From positions 8,744,938-8,808,937 of the forward strand of contig CM026574.1 in assembly GCA_015143295.1 (NCBI GenBank): 64,000 bases of DNA. Direction: 5' to 3'. The notes under the pieces are model-generated. The model had not been told where the DNA came from, made no database searches, and saw only the letters and a list, made by a program, of their open reading frames with translations. The stretch's first letter is position 1, and every line of letters begins with the position of its first letter. This document shows positions 47,406-60,326 of the stretch, one piece after another. The translations under genes were made by a program, and so were the position numbers. The DNA comes from Tetracentron sinense. Its lineage: Eukaryota; Streptophyta; Magnoliopsida; Trochodendrales; Trochodendraceae.

Positions 47406-49962
47406 TGTAATGACCCGCATTTAATTCACTAGTTGCATAATTGTATGAGTTAATTACCTAAATAAAAATGCACATAAAATTATACGTAAATCCTAGGAGA
47501 GAATTAAAGCATTAAAAATATTAAAGTACATAACTCATTTAATTCACTTGATTTAGTGAATTTATAGAGATAAATTGCAATAAATCAAAGAAGAACAAAA
47601 AGTAGCAAAAAAATTTTTTTTTTTTTTTTTTAAAAGGGAAACAGCGCCGGCGATCGATCGCCCAAAATGCCAGTTGGGTGGCAGTTTTGCGCGTTTTCGT
47701 GGGTTTTGAGTCCCTAGGGCTCCCAATGTTATAAATACCCCACTTATACTTGTGGGTTAGGGTTTCTGAGGCCTTCTAAACCTAAAAGAGAAAAAAATAG
47801 AGAGTTTCTGAGAGATCAAAATGGGAGGGAACTGTAAGAGTTCAAGGATTCGGCCAGAAAAAAGGAAAATAGGCGTGAAAATCAAGGTAGAACCTATTCG
47901 CAAGCGATAGATCGTTGGAAGACGATCAAGTGAGGTAAATAACAGATATAGTATTCAATATTTTGAATAGCTAAACTGAATAATGAATAAAAAATAGATG
48001 AATCTAAGCAAAGATGTAAGAATATGTAGGATGTGAAGAACCCTAGTCTACTCTTATATTATTGTTAATGGATTTGTTAAATGGGATGTAAAGAACCATA
48101 TTTTGATTTCTACATTGTGGTGGATGAATGAGTAAAATATGATTTTGAAGAACTAGATCTATGAATTCAGTTATTAATTTTGATAGTTAAATTAGGATGT
48201 GAAAAACCTATTGTTGACATCGTTTTATCACTCTTTGATGGTTAAATTAGGATGTGAAGAACCTATTTATGACATCGCTTTATTACTCTTTGATGGTTAA
48301 ATTATGGTGTGAAGAAGTTATTTATGATGTCGCTTTATAATTATTCTTGATGGTTAAAATAAGATGTGAAGAACCTATTTATGATACTGTTTTATTATTC
48401 ATTGATTGTTAAAAGAGGATGTGAAGAACTCATTGATGATATTGTTTTATTATTGTTAAATCGTTAAGGTAAGATGTGAAGAACTATGTATAATTAATTG
48501 TGATTCAACAAGAGTATTGAAAATGTTAAATTAAAATATGTGGATTTATGGAGAGAATGGGAAGATAGATAAAATTAAATTGAGGATTTAATTGTAGTAT
48601 TGTATTGACATATGAGTTTAATTTTATGTTTAAAATTCATGAAAATTATCATTAATGAAGAATGCTATAATTAGGATGTTAATCTTAATTAAAATAAAAG
48701 GGAGATTCTGATATATAATTTAGCTTGTGATTATTATAAATATTTAATGACATCTGTAATGATTGATTGTTGTATTATAGGAAATATGAAAAGTTGTGTG
48801 TTTCTGTTATATTCTTAATACATGATATACTTTTGGGTAAACGAACCTCTGATGAAAGTCAAGCTGCTTAAGCCTGATTAACATAGTGGTATGAGACGCT
48901 ATGATGATATGTCCTATGGCCCTTGACGGTTAGTCTTAGGTGCAATTTAAACAAGAGGTATATCATTGTGCACTCACGAATGAAAAATATGCAAAAGTAT
49001 GAATAAATAATTAAAGACATTAATGAAATGTAAGTAAGACCAAAAGTAAAGTAAGAAAAGTATGTAAGTAAGAAAGAAAGACACACAAAAGTGATAATGT
49101 ATGTTGTGTTGTGCACCACCAGAAACCATCAAAAATGGCGAGATATATGCTAAAATAAGTAAGCCGTCGTACTGGAAAATGTATTAAGCCGTCCGTACCG
49201 GATAATGTACGAAGGGTGGTATCTCGGTAAAGTAAAGTATAGTAACTCCTTTCCTTATACGGTAAAGCGGTATTTTAAATTATTACAAATGCATGTGAAT
49301 GGGTATTGGTGTGATGATAATGTATGAAATATGAGAAGTAAGAAAAGTAAGAAAGTAAAAACAAAAAGAAGAAAAATAAAGAAAGAAGGAAATTGATATA
49401 AGGTATAGGTTTATTTTCCGCACCCTGATGTTATATGTAAATTGATGTATGAAATGATGAAATGCATGTAAGAAGTTATTCTTTATATTGTTTATTATGA
49501 TCTATTATATACGCGGAGTAACTCGTTACTCAGCCGATGACTTTTGTTGTCGGCAGGTCCAGCTCCAGGTCCAAGTTTTGACAATTGTGCACCCAGCCCT
49601 TGAGAAGAAGAAGAGTACATCGAGGAACCTGAAGGTGACTATCCCGAGGAAGAAAGGGACCTTGATCAATGGCCCTATTACTGAAGTTATTTCATTAGCA
49701 GTGAATTCAGAAAAACTTTTATTGATATCATAGAGATTTATGTTTCAATTTAGTTTTATGATTATGATAATGATGGATGATCAAAGATTTTATTACTTTT
49801 TGGTTATTGATTCTGGATTATGCATTTAGTTGATATTATTAATGGAAGAAATTTTTAAGTCCATATTTTTAGTATGCCTTAATTGCTTCTAACAGGATGA
49901 TTATTAAGTAAGTCACGTGCCAAAATCTCACATCCTCCTAAGAGGGGTTTTGGGGAGCGACA
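47406..49962 (+). mobile_element. Solo LTR of a Ty3/gypsy element, 2557 bp, with target duplication
   Basis: Starts TGTAATGACCCGC and ends GGGGAGCGACA. The 5-bp duplication ACCGT is perfect on both sides (47401-47405 and 49963-49967), which fixes the limits. No internal region is present, so it is a solo LTR left by recombination between two LTRs. 48130-48490 has at least five tandem-like units of AGGATGTGAAGAACCTATT with TGATGGTTAAAT. The near end has TGTTGTCGGCAGGTCCAGC, usual in this LTR type. Confidence 0.9.
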
Positions 49963-49967
49963 ACCGT

Positions 49968-50701
49968 CATTCTGGAATCTTTCCAAAAACTAAATTTTCT
50001 CTCCCCCCCTCCCCCCCGCGGATAGAACCAGACCACGTCCAGGGAATCCCTCATAAATTAAGGATACTCCAGAAGCTGAGAGGAGGTACCATGCACGTAG
50101 ATAGGCTATGATGCCAAAGCTTGATCCCTCAAGAGGGTCCCCATGCCCATGAAGAGGCAAGGAAACCTCTGTCCTTGGAATATATTGAAACAAAATAGAA
50201 AGTAAGGATCTCTTGGAGTAGGACCAGTGGCTCACAATGTCGTTTTACAGAGGTAGTCATGAAAGCCAACTTGCTGTGTCATTCTCTAATTAGTGTGTGG
50301 CTCCAGGGTGACTCGACTACAAGGAGAAGCTGCTGTGGATGGTTGCTGCCTTGATATATGACTAAAATATAAATCATTCTGTAATGTGATTGTCTCTCAT
50401 GCTCGTGTACATACAAAAAGAAGGAAACCATGGGATTTCGTGAAACTTTTGGCACTTTTTGATCCTGCTGATGTAGCCCCTAATCTTTGGATAGATGTAC
50501 TTCCACAGTACATTAGAGTAAAATTCACCATAATATTTGAGAGCTTACCAATTTGAGCTATGGGAATGAACATCGAGGTTTAGTTTTCTAACAAACATTT
50601 TGACATGTTAAGTTGTAAATCCGAGGACTTGTTCACCCTTTTGCTCATTATTTTCTTTCCCTCTCCAGTGATATTAAGCATCACAAAAATAAATAAAATT
50701 A
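49968..50701. other. Unassigned sequence between the solo LTR and a foldback MITE
   Basis: A C-rich tract at 49998-50018 and a block (50030-50330) less AT-rich than the surroundings. I find no family for it on either strand; it may be old retroelement or decayed host sequence. Confidence 0.35.
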
Positions 50702-50713
50702 CACCTATTTCCA

Positions 50714-51075
50714 GATCAAATCACAGCCAATTGCAATTGAACTCTGGGAGAGTTCAATTGTACCCACAAGCCAACACGTGTCCCTTTTACCCCATATTAA
50801 TTGTGGTTATGACTTACTAACCCTTAGGTTCAACAATATCACCTTGGTTTTCAGAAAATAGTATTAAAAACATATTAACCCTAAGAATTAAAAATTCTTA
50901 ACCAAAGTTAAATATTTTTTTTATGTTATTTTCTAAAAACCGAGGCTATATTGTTGAACCAAAAGGGTTAGTGAATCTTAACCATAGTTAATATGGGTTA
51001 TAAGGGACACGTGTTGGCTTGTGGGTGTGATTGAACTCTCCCCGAGTTCAATCGCAATTGGCTGTGGTTCTCATT
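50714..51075. mobile_element. Foldback MITE (Mutator-like), 362 bp
   Basis: Almost the whole element is an inverted repeat. The left arm contains CACAGCCAATTGCAATTGAA, ACACGTGTCCC and CCTTAGGTTCAAC. The right arm contains the complements, ending TTCAATCGCAATTGGCTGTG. CACCTATTTCCA flanks both sides (50702-50713 and 51076-51087); 9-12 bp duplications suit Mutator-like elements. It also holds TTAACCATAGTTAA (50978-50991). It lies about 330 bp downstream of the selenoprotein-K-like stop codon. Confidence 0.88.
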
Positions 51076-51401
51076 CACCTATTTCCATCACTGGGTCAAG
51101 AAAATGTAAAGTGAAAGCCACCTTGCTTCACTGGTGAGACAACAGTATCTTTCTATTCATATTTACTCAATTCTCTGAAAGGCTTTATTCACATTTTCAG
51201 CGAGGAGTCTAGATATTGCCCTTACAGTAAAGAAAACTAAAAGAAATATATGTCAAACTATTTAGTTCCACAGCAGATCTATAGAAAAACTAAATGATAT
51301 ATATGCCAAACTATTGCGTTCCACATCAGGTCTAAAGTCCTTTCCGAAGTAAGCATTTGAGACATAATGACAAACACGTCCGAGTTACCTCCTCTAGCAT
51401 T

Positions 51402-53717
51402 TCAGCCTCCGCAGCAGGAGCCACATGCAGGAAGAGAACCTGGAAGTTCAATATAAAAAACAGTTTATTAATGAAATAAAAAATGGAAAACTAAGAGAAC
51501 CAGGTACAAGCAAAAAAAATGACTTACTATGGTCAATCCCTCGGACATTGTCCAATCCACGGGGTGGTCCACGCGGTCCGCCACCATATGGACCTTTTCC
51601 GGGACCTCCGGGACCATCACCATCCCATTTCTTGCCAGAGCTTTTCTTGTATGCATCCGACTTTTCCATCTACAATGGCAAATATGAAGATGAATTATTT
51701 TGTTTCCCATCAACACACCCTAAGATTATGTAAACTAGAATAAGTTGACCAGGGAACTAAAATTTACCGAGAACAATGTCGCGAAAAACACGCCAATGAA
51801 ATTAACAATGGCCCAAAATAAATCAGTAATTGTGCTCAACCGCCAAATCGATCGCTTGGATTTCACAACACCTGAGGAAATAAATATAAAGATTTCACAA
51901 AAGATCATTTCTAATTGTGAAAATAAGTCGAGAGGATGGCATAATAAAAACAATCCTTGAATAGAAGAAATCTTTCTGCCAACATGACCATGTAAATGCA
52001 CATAATTTAACCTTGATTGTTATTTAACAAACATTAAACTTTTATAATTTACAAATGCATCATAACGGCTATCTACAAAATTTGCTGCTCCAAAAACAAA
52101 TAAATGACTTTTCTATCCTATCATTGTCACTTACCCCAACTATTTGGGGTTGGCAACATGAAACTTGTTTCACCATTCTAAAACCAGTAAAAATGATCTG
52201 GTCGGCAGTGTCGCTATTTTCTTCTTAAATAACAAGATAAATAAATAAAGGGCAGTTTTAGGCGCACCCCACTTTATTATGAGTACACCCCTTTTTTTTT
52301 AACCCTTTCAGTTTTCCCAACCTTTAATAGCTGCCAAGGATTAAAAATACAATTTTGGAGGATGTATCGGTTTCGATATCGGTTTCGGACAATACATTTA
52401 ATTTTATCTTTAAAAAAAAACAAATGAGTTATTGGAACCAAATTCATCAAATATAAATCATGAGAAGTGACTCGAAGACAAAGTAGCAAACACAATTACA
52501 ACTACACAATAAATTAAAACATAAATAACTAATAGACGATACATATCACCTGTTTCGTATCAATATAAATATCGTACAGGGGACTACCGAAACCTATACG
52601 TACCACCCGTTTCATATCGGTTTTGGTAATTTTATTTCCATGATAGCTGCACCCCACAATCTTCTTGGCGGGAAATACACCCATGTGATTGATCATACAC
52701 ATCAATATGTTTTGATATTATAGACACATCAGTGTGTTTGGATTGCGTGGTTCACCTTATATAATATACACATCTGCGGGTCGAGAAGGATCATTGATTG
52801 GAGTTCCTAGTACGGATTGCTCAAGTCTCCTTACTTCGTTGTGATTGAGTTGTGTTATTTCCATATTTCTATTAGACTTAATAACTTGAGTTTCTAAGTA
52901 ACGAGCCGGTCTTATTCACTTTTTAATGCTTATGAAGAGGTTCTAGGAACCAACCAGTGTTTTAAAAAGCGTGAGAGGCTTACGCCTCAAGGCTCGCCTC
53001 AGGGCGAGGCTTACGGAAAACACCTTGAGGCTTAACCGAAAGGCTTAAATCTCACGAGGCTAACACCTCAAACTGTGAAGCTCACTTTATGTCTAGGAAT
53101 GTGTCTCTTACATTAATATAAAAAATGGGGTTCTACTCACATAGTTGAGACTTGAACATTAATTAAGTTGTGTGCCTCAACATTAGTAAAAAATAGGATT
53201 CTAGTACCATAACTAAGAAATTATAAGACTTGTGCTTCATGATTTCTTTTATCACTAAAATTAATTAATTTTTTTATTTATTTAGTTATTAGACTGAATT
53301 AGCACTTAATTTATTATTTCTAATGTATTTAGGCTTTTTAAAACTTTGTTGATTATATTTCACTTTAATTTTCATAGTAGACATTGCAAAGATATGAAGC
53401 CATTGTCTACCATATGTAGTTGGCGACTACTTTATAATTGGTTGTTGGAATCCAAAATCAATCACATGTTGACTGAACACTATCCGTCTTTTAATATATA
53501 TATATATATGAAAAAAAGTTAAAATAAATTTTAGCTTTTTTTACCTCTTAATTTTTTTAGAGCTGAATAATTTATATAGTATTACATATGTGTGTGTACA
53601 CACACCCTTGTATGAACAAAAAAGTTAATATAAATTTAGCTTTTTTTACCTCTTAATTTTTTTAGAGCTGAATAATTTATATAGGAATAATTTATATAGT
53701 ATTACATATGTGTGTGT

Positions 53718-53749
<32 letters not shown>

Positions 53750-56700
53750 GACCCTTAATTATTTTTTATGAATCTTTTTGCACTATTATTTATTTATTTA
53801 TTTGTCAAAATGAGGTAGCGTAAGGCTTTCTTGTGAGGCTTAAGCCTCACGCCTCGAGGCTTACACCTCACGCATCTTGAGGTCTCAACGCCTCACCCCA
53901 CGCCTTCGCGTTTTAAAACATTGATACCAACAACTGTAATTCAATGGGTTATGGGCCTCCCTGACTGACACTGCATGCTACTATTTGTTTCTCAGGAACC
54001 AATATAGAAAATATAAATTTGCATCCACTCATCCAACATTTCAATGGGTCGAAGAGCCTTGAATGTGGTCCATCATACCGAGGATTAACCCACTTATTGT
54101 TGGTTGGTTTGGCTTAATAGGAAATGGCTAAAATTGTGATTGATGTGTAGTTATAAATTTATAGCTATTTTTATTTTTTTGTTTGGGTGTAATTTTTATA
54201 AATTTAATGGTGTGCAAGGGTATTTTGGGAGCTCTTGGGATTTGAGGCAAGGGGATCCTTTATCCCCTTTCTTATTTATCATTGTTTCTGAGGCATTAAG
54301 GAAAATGTTATCTCATGTGAATGGAGTCGTCATCAAAGGTTTCTTCATAGGTCAGGCTAACATCTCCAATTTGCCGATGAGAGTAGGATTTTCTACGAGG
54401 CCTCGTGCCTCCAAGTGGCCAATCTTAGATGTCTTTTCAAATGTTTTGATAATCATTGAAAAATAAAGAGAATACATATCCCCTTCACTTGACAAGTAGG
54501 ATAAAATATAGTTAAAAAATAGAAAATATAGAGAAATATCAAGAAGAAATTACAGCTCAGGCAAGCAGACAACGCATATCACTTAACATGATTTTCACAT
54601 TAGAATTTGAGTACTACATGCTTGTATCAGTAATATAATGAATGTTAGATGTGTATTTATGCTTAAATATTGAATTTCTAAAGTTTCATCTTTGATTTCC
54701 AATGTTTCTTTAAAGATTCCTAGACTTCTTTAATTTTTACATAACTTCTTTGGACTTCCTTGAACTTCCTCGAAACGTGTCAACTTCCTTAGCGACCGAA
54801 GTTTATACTGAAACCAAAGTTTAATACCTTGGTCTAAAAGTCAATCTGGGAAAGAGTGAGTTGATTGGCATTTGGGAAAGTTTCGAATATTGAAAACTTT
54901 GCTGAGCGCTTAAGTTGCAAGATTGGATCGCTGCCTTCCTCTTATCTTGGTTTACCGTTAGGAGCTACTTTTAAATCTAAGCTTTCTTGCTCCCCTATAT
55001 TCGATAGATTCTCCCATAGACTAGCATGATGGTAGTCCAAAGTCTAATCAAATGATGGTAAACTAACACTTATTAAGAGCACTCTTCGGAGGCAGCCAAC
55101 ATATTTCATGTTAACCTTGCCGATCCCACACTCTTTGGCCTACCTTTTGGAGCATCTTCAGAGAGAGTTTCTCAGGAACACTAGAGAAAACAGGTCCAAA
55201 TATCATCTGGTTTCGTGGAGTCAAATTTTTTGCCCCCTTCAGGGAGTTGAACCTGAAACCTCTGGTCAGGGTCAATCAAGCGCTATTAGGGATATGGGTG
55301 TGGATGTTTGGGTTGAGAGAGATAGTCTTTAGAGACGAGACGAGTGATTGTCGCTAAATACGGTGCCATCTCTAGTTGGGAGCCTAGGATGGTTCGTAGG
55401 CCTCTTGGGCTGGGCCCTTGGAAAGGATCAAGGTGGTTGATCTGGTGTCCCCTTTCATTAAATTCTAAGTGGATTGTGGGGAGGAAGTAAGATTTTGGAA
55501 GGATTTGTGGTGCGTCCCAACCAAAATTGTTACAACCAAAATTAGTAACAGGCTTGGCAATATGTTCTTATTAGCAGATGTTGGGATGCCTTAGTATCTC
55601 AATGCTTTGGGATGTGTAACAATGAGGTGGTATGGTGTCCGCGATTTAGGTGTAACTCGAATGATTGGGAGATTGAGGATCTGGTCCAATTCCTTAATTG
55701 GCTACAGGCGTTCCCCCCGAGCCCCCGGGTTAAGGACTCTAGGGTTTGGTTTAGAGGCCACGAAGGTTGTTTCTCAATTAGATCTCTTCTACAGTCTATC
55801 GGTTTTGTCCTGACTCCTTCATTTCCTTCTAGGTATGTGTGGAACTCTGATGTTTCGTCTAAGGTATCATTTTTTCTTTGGATTGCAGCTCTTGATAAGA
55901 TTTTCACTGAGAATAATATGAAAAGATGGGGATGGAGGTTAGCAGACCGCTGCTATATCTGTAAGAAACGGTGGATCACTTGCTCTTACATTGCCCGGTT
56001 GCTTTTGAGATCTAGGGTCATTTCTTATCCTGTTTGGGTGTGGATTGGGTTTTTTTCTTCTTTCTTTTAGAACTTTTTATTGTGCTGGCAGAGGTCGTGG
56101 TCTGATAGGGACTGAAGGTTGCTAGCGCAGATCTTACCTAGGGCGATATCCTAGATCATTTGGAAGGAGAGGAATATGAGAGTGTTTGAGAACACATCCT
56201 CTCCTCTCGACCAGTTGCGCTCTAGGATTTGAGCTTCGACCCTTGATTGGAGTTCTGTTTGCCATGACATTGGGGCCTTGAGTGAGCTTCTTAGGTGAGA
56301 TCATTGTTTGATTTCTTTGTATGCTTTTGCGTTTTGTTCGGGTTTGTAGGCTTTTCTTTTTGTGAGTTTACTTTTCAGTAAATTACAACTTGTATTGCTT
56401 GCTTTTGCCTTTATATCTAATGGGGTGCACCTAACAGCACCCAAAATAAATAATGAAGGCCATGCAAAAGACAAGTAGACAATACAAGTTAATAGAAAGA
56501 AGGGTCCATCATGTTTAGCTCTCATGTGAGTATAGAGTCACAGACAATATAAACCATCAGTCAATTTGGAAGGAAAAGGAAAAAGAAAAGAAAAGGCAGT
56601 TTGGTGTCTATCTTTGTGCCCCATCTAAGACAATAAAGCAAGGCCATACATGGGATGAAGGCATGAAACAGTTCCTCATAAAAAAAAAGGGAAAGCTACT

Positions 56701-59700
56701 ATAAGTTGCTAATCTAGCAACTAAAAACTAGTTAAAAGAACTAGATTTAAGAAAATGTCAAGTATTCTTCTTGTTGTTGTCAACTTGTCATTACATTTCA
56801 TGACCCTTGCACACTTTATATAGATCTCTAAATCAACCACCCTAATAATGACATAACATTGAAACAAAAACATTTATTCTAGTCATCCTAGAAGACTCAA
56901 ACATTCAATTCCTTATGCAACTAACTGTGTACTTACCGACCTAGAAATCAAAGCAAACTTTGGAAAAACAACTTATTTACTCCAAGGACTCTTCAACTCC
57001 AAGGCATTAACAACAAATTTTTAAATCTTTGATTCCTACTAAAGAAAAGTTTGGATACATCTCGTACTTATTCTAATCTAATATCTAGATTATGATATTC
57101 CTTCCACAGTTCCACCCAAATAGTCAAGTTATCTATCTACACTATATGGATAAGAATATTCTTGTTCCCAAATAGACCTAGCTCCTCCTTCTTTCTTCCT
57201 CCTCCTTCTAAACCTAAAACGACCTGTTAATCTAGATCAAATCATAGAATACTCATTTGATCTCCGTGGAGATCGAATAGAAGGGTATATTCCACTGTTC
57301 ATCTAAGTATGTTTGATTTTCTTATTTATTTAAATTTAGAGCATTAAATCCTTTGAAATGTATCAAATAGTGAAGGTAAATCACAAAATTATAGGCATAT
57401 GGGTAAACCCATAGATCAATGACCTTCAACAAGGAGATTTTTAAGTTCCTTTTCTTTTAAAAATTGAAAATACATAAAAACAATCTTTTTAATCCATTTA
57501 TACAACTCATTTAGATTTATAATAAATATATGCAAGTATTCTAAGGGTGATATATCAGGTCCCCTTTTTTATTTATTTTTTACTTTTAGATATTTAAAAA
57601 ATATTATTTCAAAAGTAAAATTAGGGATTTTAATATAAACATTAAAGGTGCATTTTGATTTGTGGGATTGGAATTGACCCATAAAATTAATTCTTAAAAA
57701 ACATTAAATTGAATACAGCAGAGTTCGAAATTCTCCCATTAGGATCCACCACTGATTATATAGAATTGAATTGTAGTATTCTCAAATCTCAATTTCACCA
57801 GTTGGATGAATACAAATTTATGTGGGAACAAATTAAAATAAATACCCATTATAATTTGGGTCTACACAAGCTCAACAACAATGGTTGATGTTAAAGGCAG
57901 AAATTTTCAACTCGACCCATCAACTTTGTGAACCCTTCCAATTTTTCATGGGGTTAGGGTTGAGGTTCTATACCCATGGGTTAGGTTTGAGTTTGGTTTG
58001 CATTTTGCATAACCATTTATAATGGTTCAATTTTAGCTCCGGAAATGCCGGTTCATAATAGTTACTTAATTTAGTAATATACGCATATAATTATGTACGT
58101 AATATATTTGGGAATGTTAAATTTAAATATTATTATAATTCAAAAGTATAATCAATTTATATATTTTAAATCATGGATTAGGTGGCAGGTTCGGTATAAG
58201 GGTTCCCTTACGAGGTTGGGTTTGGGTTTGCCTTCTAGCTCAGTAATAAATGAGTTGGGTTTAGGTTGAGGATATATTTACTCAATCTGAAACAAACCAT
58301 GTCCGTCAACTTGCATGAACCCATCCATTTTTTATCAGATTAGAGTTGAGGTTTTGAACCCATGGGTTGGGTTGGAGTTTGGTTTTCACATCCATTGATA
58401 CTTAGTTTGAGTTAAGGTTTGGCTGTCGAAATTGAAGAGTCTAATAGCTACTTGATTTAGAAATCTACTTATGTATGCAAGATATTTATTAAATATTAAA
58501 TGTAAGTATAATTATAATCAAAATATAACAATAAACATACATAATCATTTCCATAATATATAATATATTTATATTTATATATTAATAAAAAAATATAAAT
58601 TTATTATTATAATTCATGTGTAATAAATTTGGGAGCTACTACAATCGCCCCAACATTTTCATCCCATACACCAAACATAAATCAGTAACATAGGACAAGA
58701 GAATCAAGTATCTAAATGGAATCGCCTAGACGCGGAAAACATAATTTCTACATTTCCATCAAAGGTTTTCTGTAATTTGTTAAACTTCTATGTTGACTTG
58801 TGGAAGGGGAGTTTCATTTTGTAATTTCTATACATCAGGTAGTTGAACCTCTTCCTATTTAATGGATTTCGGTAAAAATGTATTGGTTTGAGTATTTGTT
58901 TGGAATAAAGTAGTAACACCCTTTTTTGCCCCACAGTTAGAAATTGCACTTTGAACTATCCCAAACATGAAAATAAACAAAATTGGTTCTTCTATGGCCA
59001 ATTTTGGTCACCTAGGCATCACCAAAAAAAAACCTAGATGGCACTCGCGTAAGGAACCCCCCTATGGCCCAGGCATAACCTAAACACTTTGACAACACTG
59101 GTTTATTCTCTTAAGACTCATCAGATTGGAGAGGAACATCCCCAGCATGGTTGTCAAGGCAACTAGAGGCAACATACCTCATGGATGCCTGAGACGGTAG
59201 CTTGAAGCTCCCAAGGAGTCGCCTGACGAACTCCTTTGCCATAGCAATTCCTGCCCACCCCCCCCCCCCCCCCAAAAAAAATATGTAACATCAAGCTTAA
59301 TTTAATCAGGCTGATACCAAGCAAACGCCAATCACACCAGAACTTGTAATATGCCAACTGAAACTACAGTAAAGATGCCACCACCAAATTACAGTCAGAA
59401 GCTGAGCAGAATTTCATAGAGGACCTCTAACCTCCCCAGCCCTAACATTAGGGTTAGTTCGTATACAAAAATTTGTACCTTTCAGTCTCTCCACATACCC
59501 TATTAAAATAATTATGCACTAATTGCCAGAAAATAAATTTTGATAAAAAGGAGAAAACGAAAAAGAACATTAAACACCTAATTCCCTAAAACTAAGTTTC
59601 AGCACGAATTGCTCAACTTAGAATACCTCAGAAACAGCAACCAGAACCTAAACTATTCGTAATTACATATGTTCCTTGTACAAATTCAAGAAACAAACAA

Positions 59701-60042
59701 ACGAATTAACAACATCAAGAACCAGAGATTAGCGATCTCCTAATTCATGACGAATTCCAAAGGAATATCATAATCATAAATAAAACCCTAAACTCAAACG
59801 AATCAAGGACATTCTATAGCAGATCCAACCATAAAAAAATTGCAAAACGCTGAATTCGTCATAGAAACCTAATTTCTGCATGAAATTCGCAATTCTAACA
59901 GCAATTAGAAGCAAATGAAATTCCTATTCTCCATCATCGAAATCGAAATCGAAATCGAGAAAAGCACGATCTTTCTTGATATAATGCACGAGAGAAAGAT
60001 AGAAGAGTTTGAAGCGACCGTACCTCTCTCGACGTAGGCCAT
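51402..60042 (-). CDS. Plant selenoprotein-K-like (SelK/SelG family) ER membrane protein
   Basis: Four coding exons: 60042-60024 (19 nt, MAYVER + G), 51871-51768, 51669-51528 and 51439-51402. They give 100 residues and end at TGA. Donors are GTACGG, GTAAAT and GTAAGT; acceptors end in CAG, TAG and CAG; phases 1, 0 and 1 fit. The order matches animal SelK: a short start, a conserved WRLSTITD (16-23) entering one membrane segment (about 19-40), then a basic, glycine/proline-rich cytosolic tail with GPGGPGKGP and GGGPRGPPRG, then a C-terminus PACGSCCGG. Animal SelK has selenocysteine near its end; here cysteines stand there, as in plants generally. Animal SelK is an ER protein tied to ER stress and palmitoylation; the plant role is unclear. 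Introns 2 and 3 are short (98 and 88 bp), intron 1 is enormous. Confidence 0.92.
52955..53923. mobile_element. hAT-type element in the intron, 969 bp
   Basis: The ends CAGTGTTTTAAAAAGCG and CGCGTTTTAAAACATTG are inverted repeats. The flanking 8-mers GAACCAAC and ATACCAAC match at six of eight positions. Subterminal zones are full of GAGGCTTACGCCTCAAGGC-type words. No transposase is seen. Confidence 0.8.
54140..56420 (+). mobile_element. L1-type LINE fragment in the intron, antisense to the gene
   Basis: Plus-strand frames show reverse transcriptase: GYFGSSWDLRQGDPLSPFLF (about 54205-54265), with LQVANL-type sequence near 54405. After an insertion, GLKVNLGKSELIGIW follows (about 54832-54880). 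The zinc-binding tail with SSKVSFFLWIAALDKIF and CYICKK lies at about 55855-55970, and 3' sequence ends near 56420. Several frame changes; 5' end missing. Dead copy. Confidence 0.85.
54456..54831. mobile_element. hAT fragment inserted in the LINE
   Basis: 54577-54831 matches the right half of the hAT element at 19285-20194, including TTCCTTAGCGACCGAAGTTT and the terminus TTTAATACCTTG. The LINE reading sense stops near 54455 and resumes at 54830, so the insert splits it. The left terminus was not found, so the copy is truncated or rearranged. Confidence 0.65.
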
Positions 60043-60120
60043 TGTAGCTCTTTCACGGTCTTCTTCGATCACACACAGCAGAAGAACTTCAAGTCGACCG
60101 TTTTATGGAGCAAACCGGAC
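60043..60120 (-). promoter_or_regulatory. Leader/core promoter zone of the selenoprotein-K-like gene
   Basis: Sequence immediately upstream of the ATG at 60042 on the minus strand, with a CTTC/GAAG-rich leader. No clear TATA box can be assigned. The next upstream landmark is a foldback-MITE arm at 60282-60326. Confidence 0.3.
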
Positions 60121-60281
60121 GCTTTGACGGAATTTACGGTGTGGCCACTAACTACGTGTTTGGTGGACTCCCATTGGCTATCTTACATTGCTTTTCTTAG
60201 AAGAGTGCTTGCACGCGCAGTCAATGAGCGTGTTCTACGATGGCATAATGACACATGGAAATTTCTAGAGAAATCGAGATT

Positions 60282-60326
60282 AGATCACAGCCAATTGCAA
60301 TTGAACTCAGGAGAGTTCAATTGCAT
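60282..60326. mobile_element. Foldback-MITE arm fragment
   Basis: AGATCACAGCCAATTGCAAT followed by TGAACTCAGGAGAGTTCA is the same terminus as the element at 50714-51075. Only this arm is present. It lies about 240 bp upstream of the selenoprotein-K-like start codon. Confidence 0.7.

Larger units (their letters stand above)
51872..60023 (-). other. Intron 1 of the selenoprotein-K-like gene, 8152 bp
   Basis: The donor GT is at 60023-60022 and the acceptor AG at 51873-51872, joining phase-1 codons into glycine 7. It holds a hAT element (52955-53923) and a LINE fragment (54140-56420) on the opposite strand to the gene, with a hAT fragment inside. The stretch 56420-59900 is AT-rich with no gene I can support, apart from a C15 tract at 59259-59273. 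53518-53720 contains a tandem duplication with GCTTTTTTTACCTCTTAA and a (GT)n/(CA)n block. Confidence 0.88.

Noticed and set aside
51402-51404. TGA at the end of the SelK-like gene read as selenocysteine
   Set aside because: Plants lack the insertion machinery, the frame after TGA soon meets a splice-donor-like GTAACTC, and cysteines already occupy the expected place.
51448-51743. Plus-strand frames rich in G/P opposite the SelK-like exon 3
   Set aside because: They are complements of the glycine/proline-rich tail; the minus-strand exon structure explains the block.
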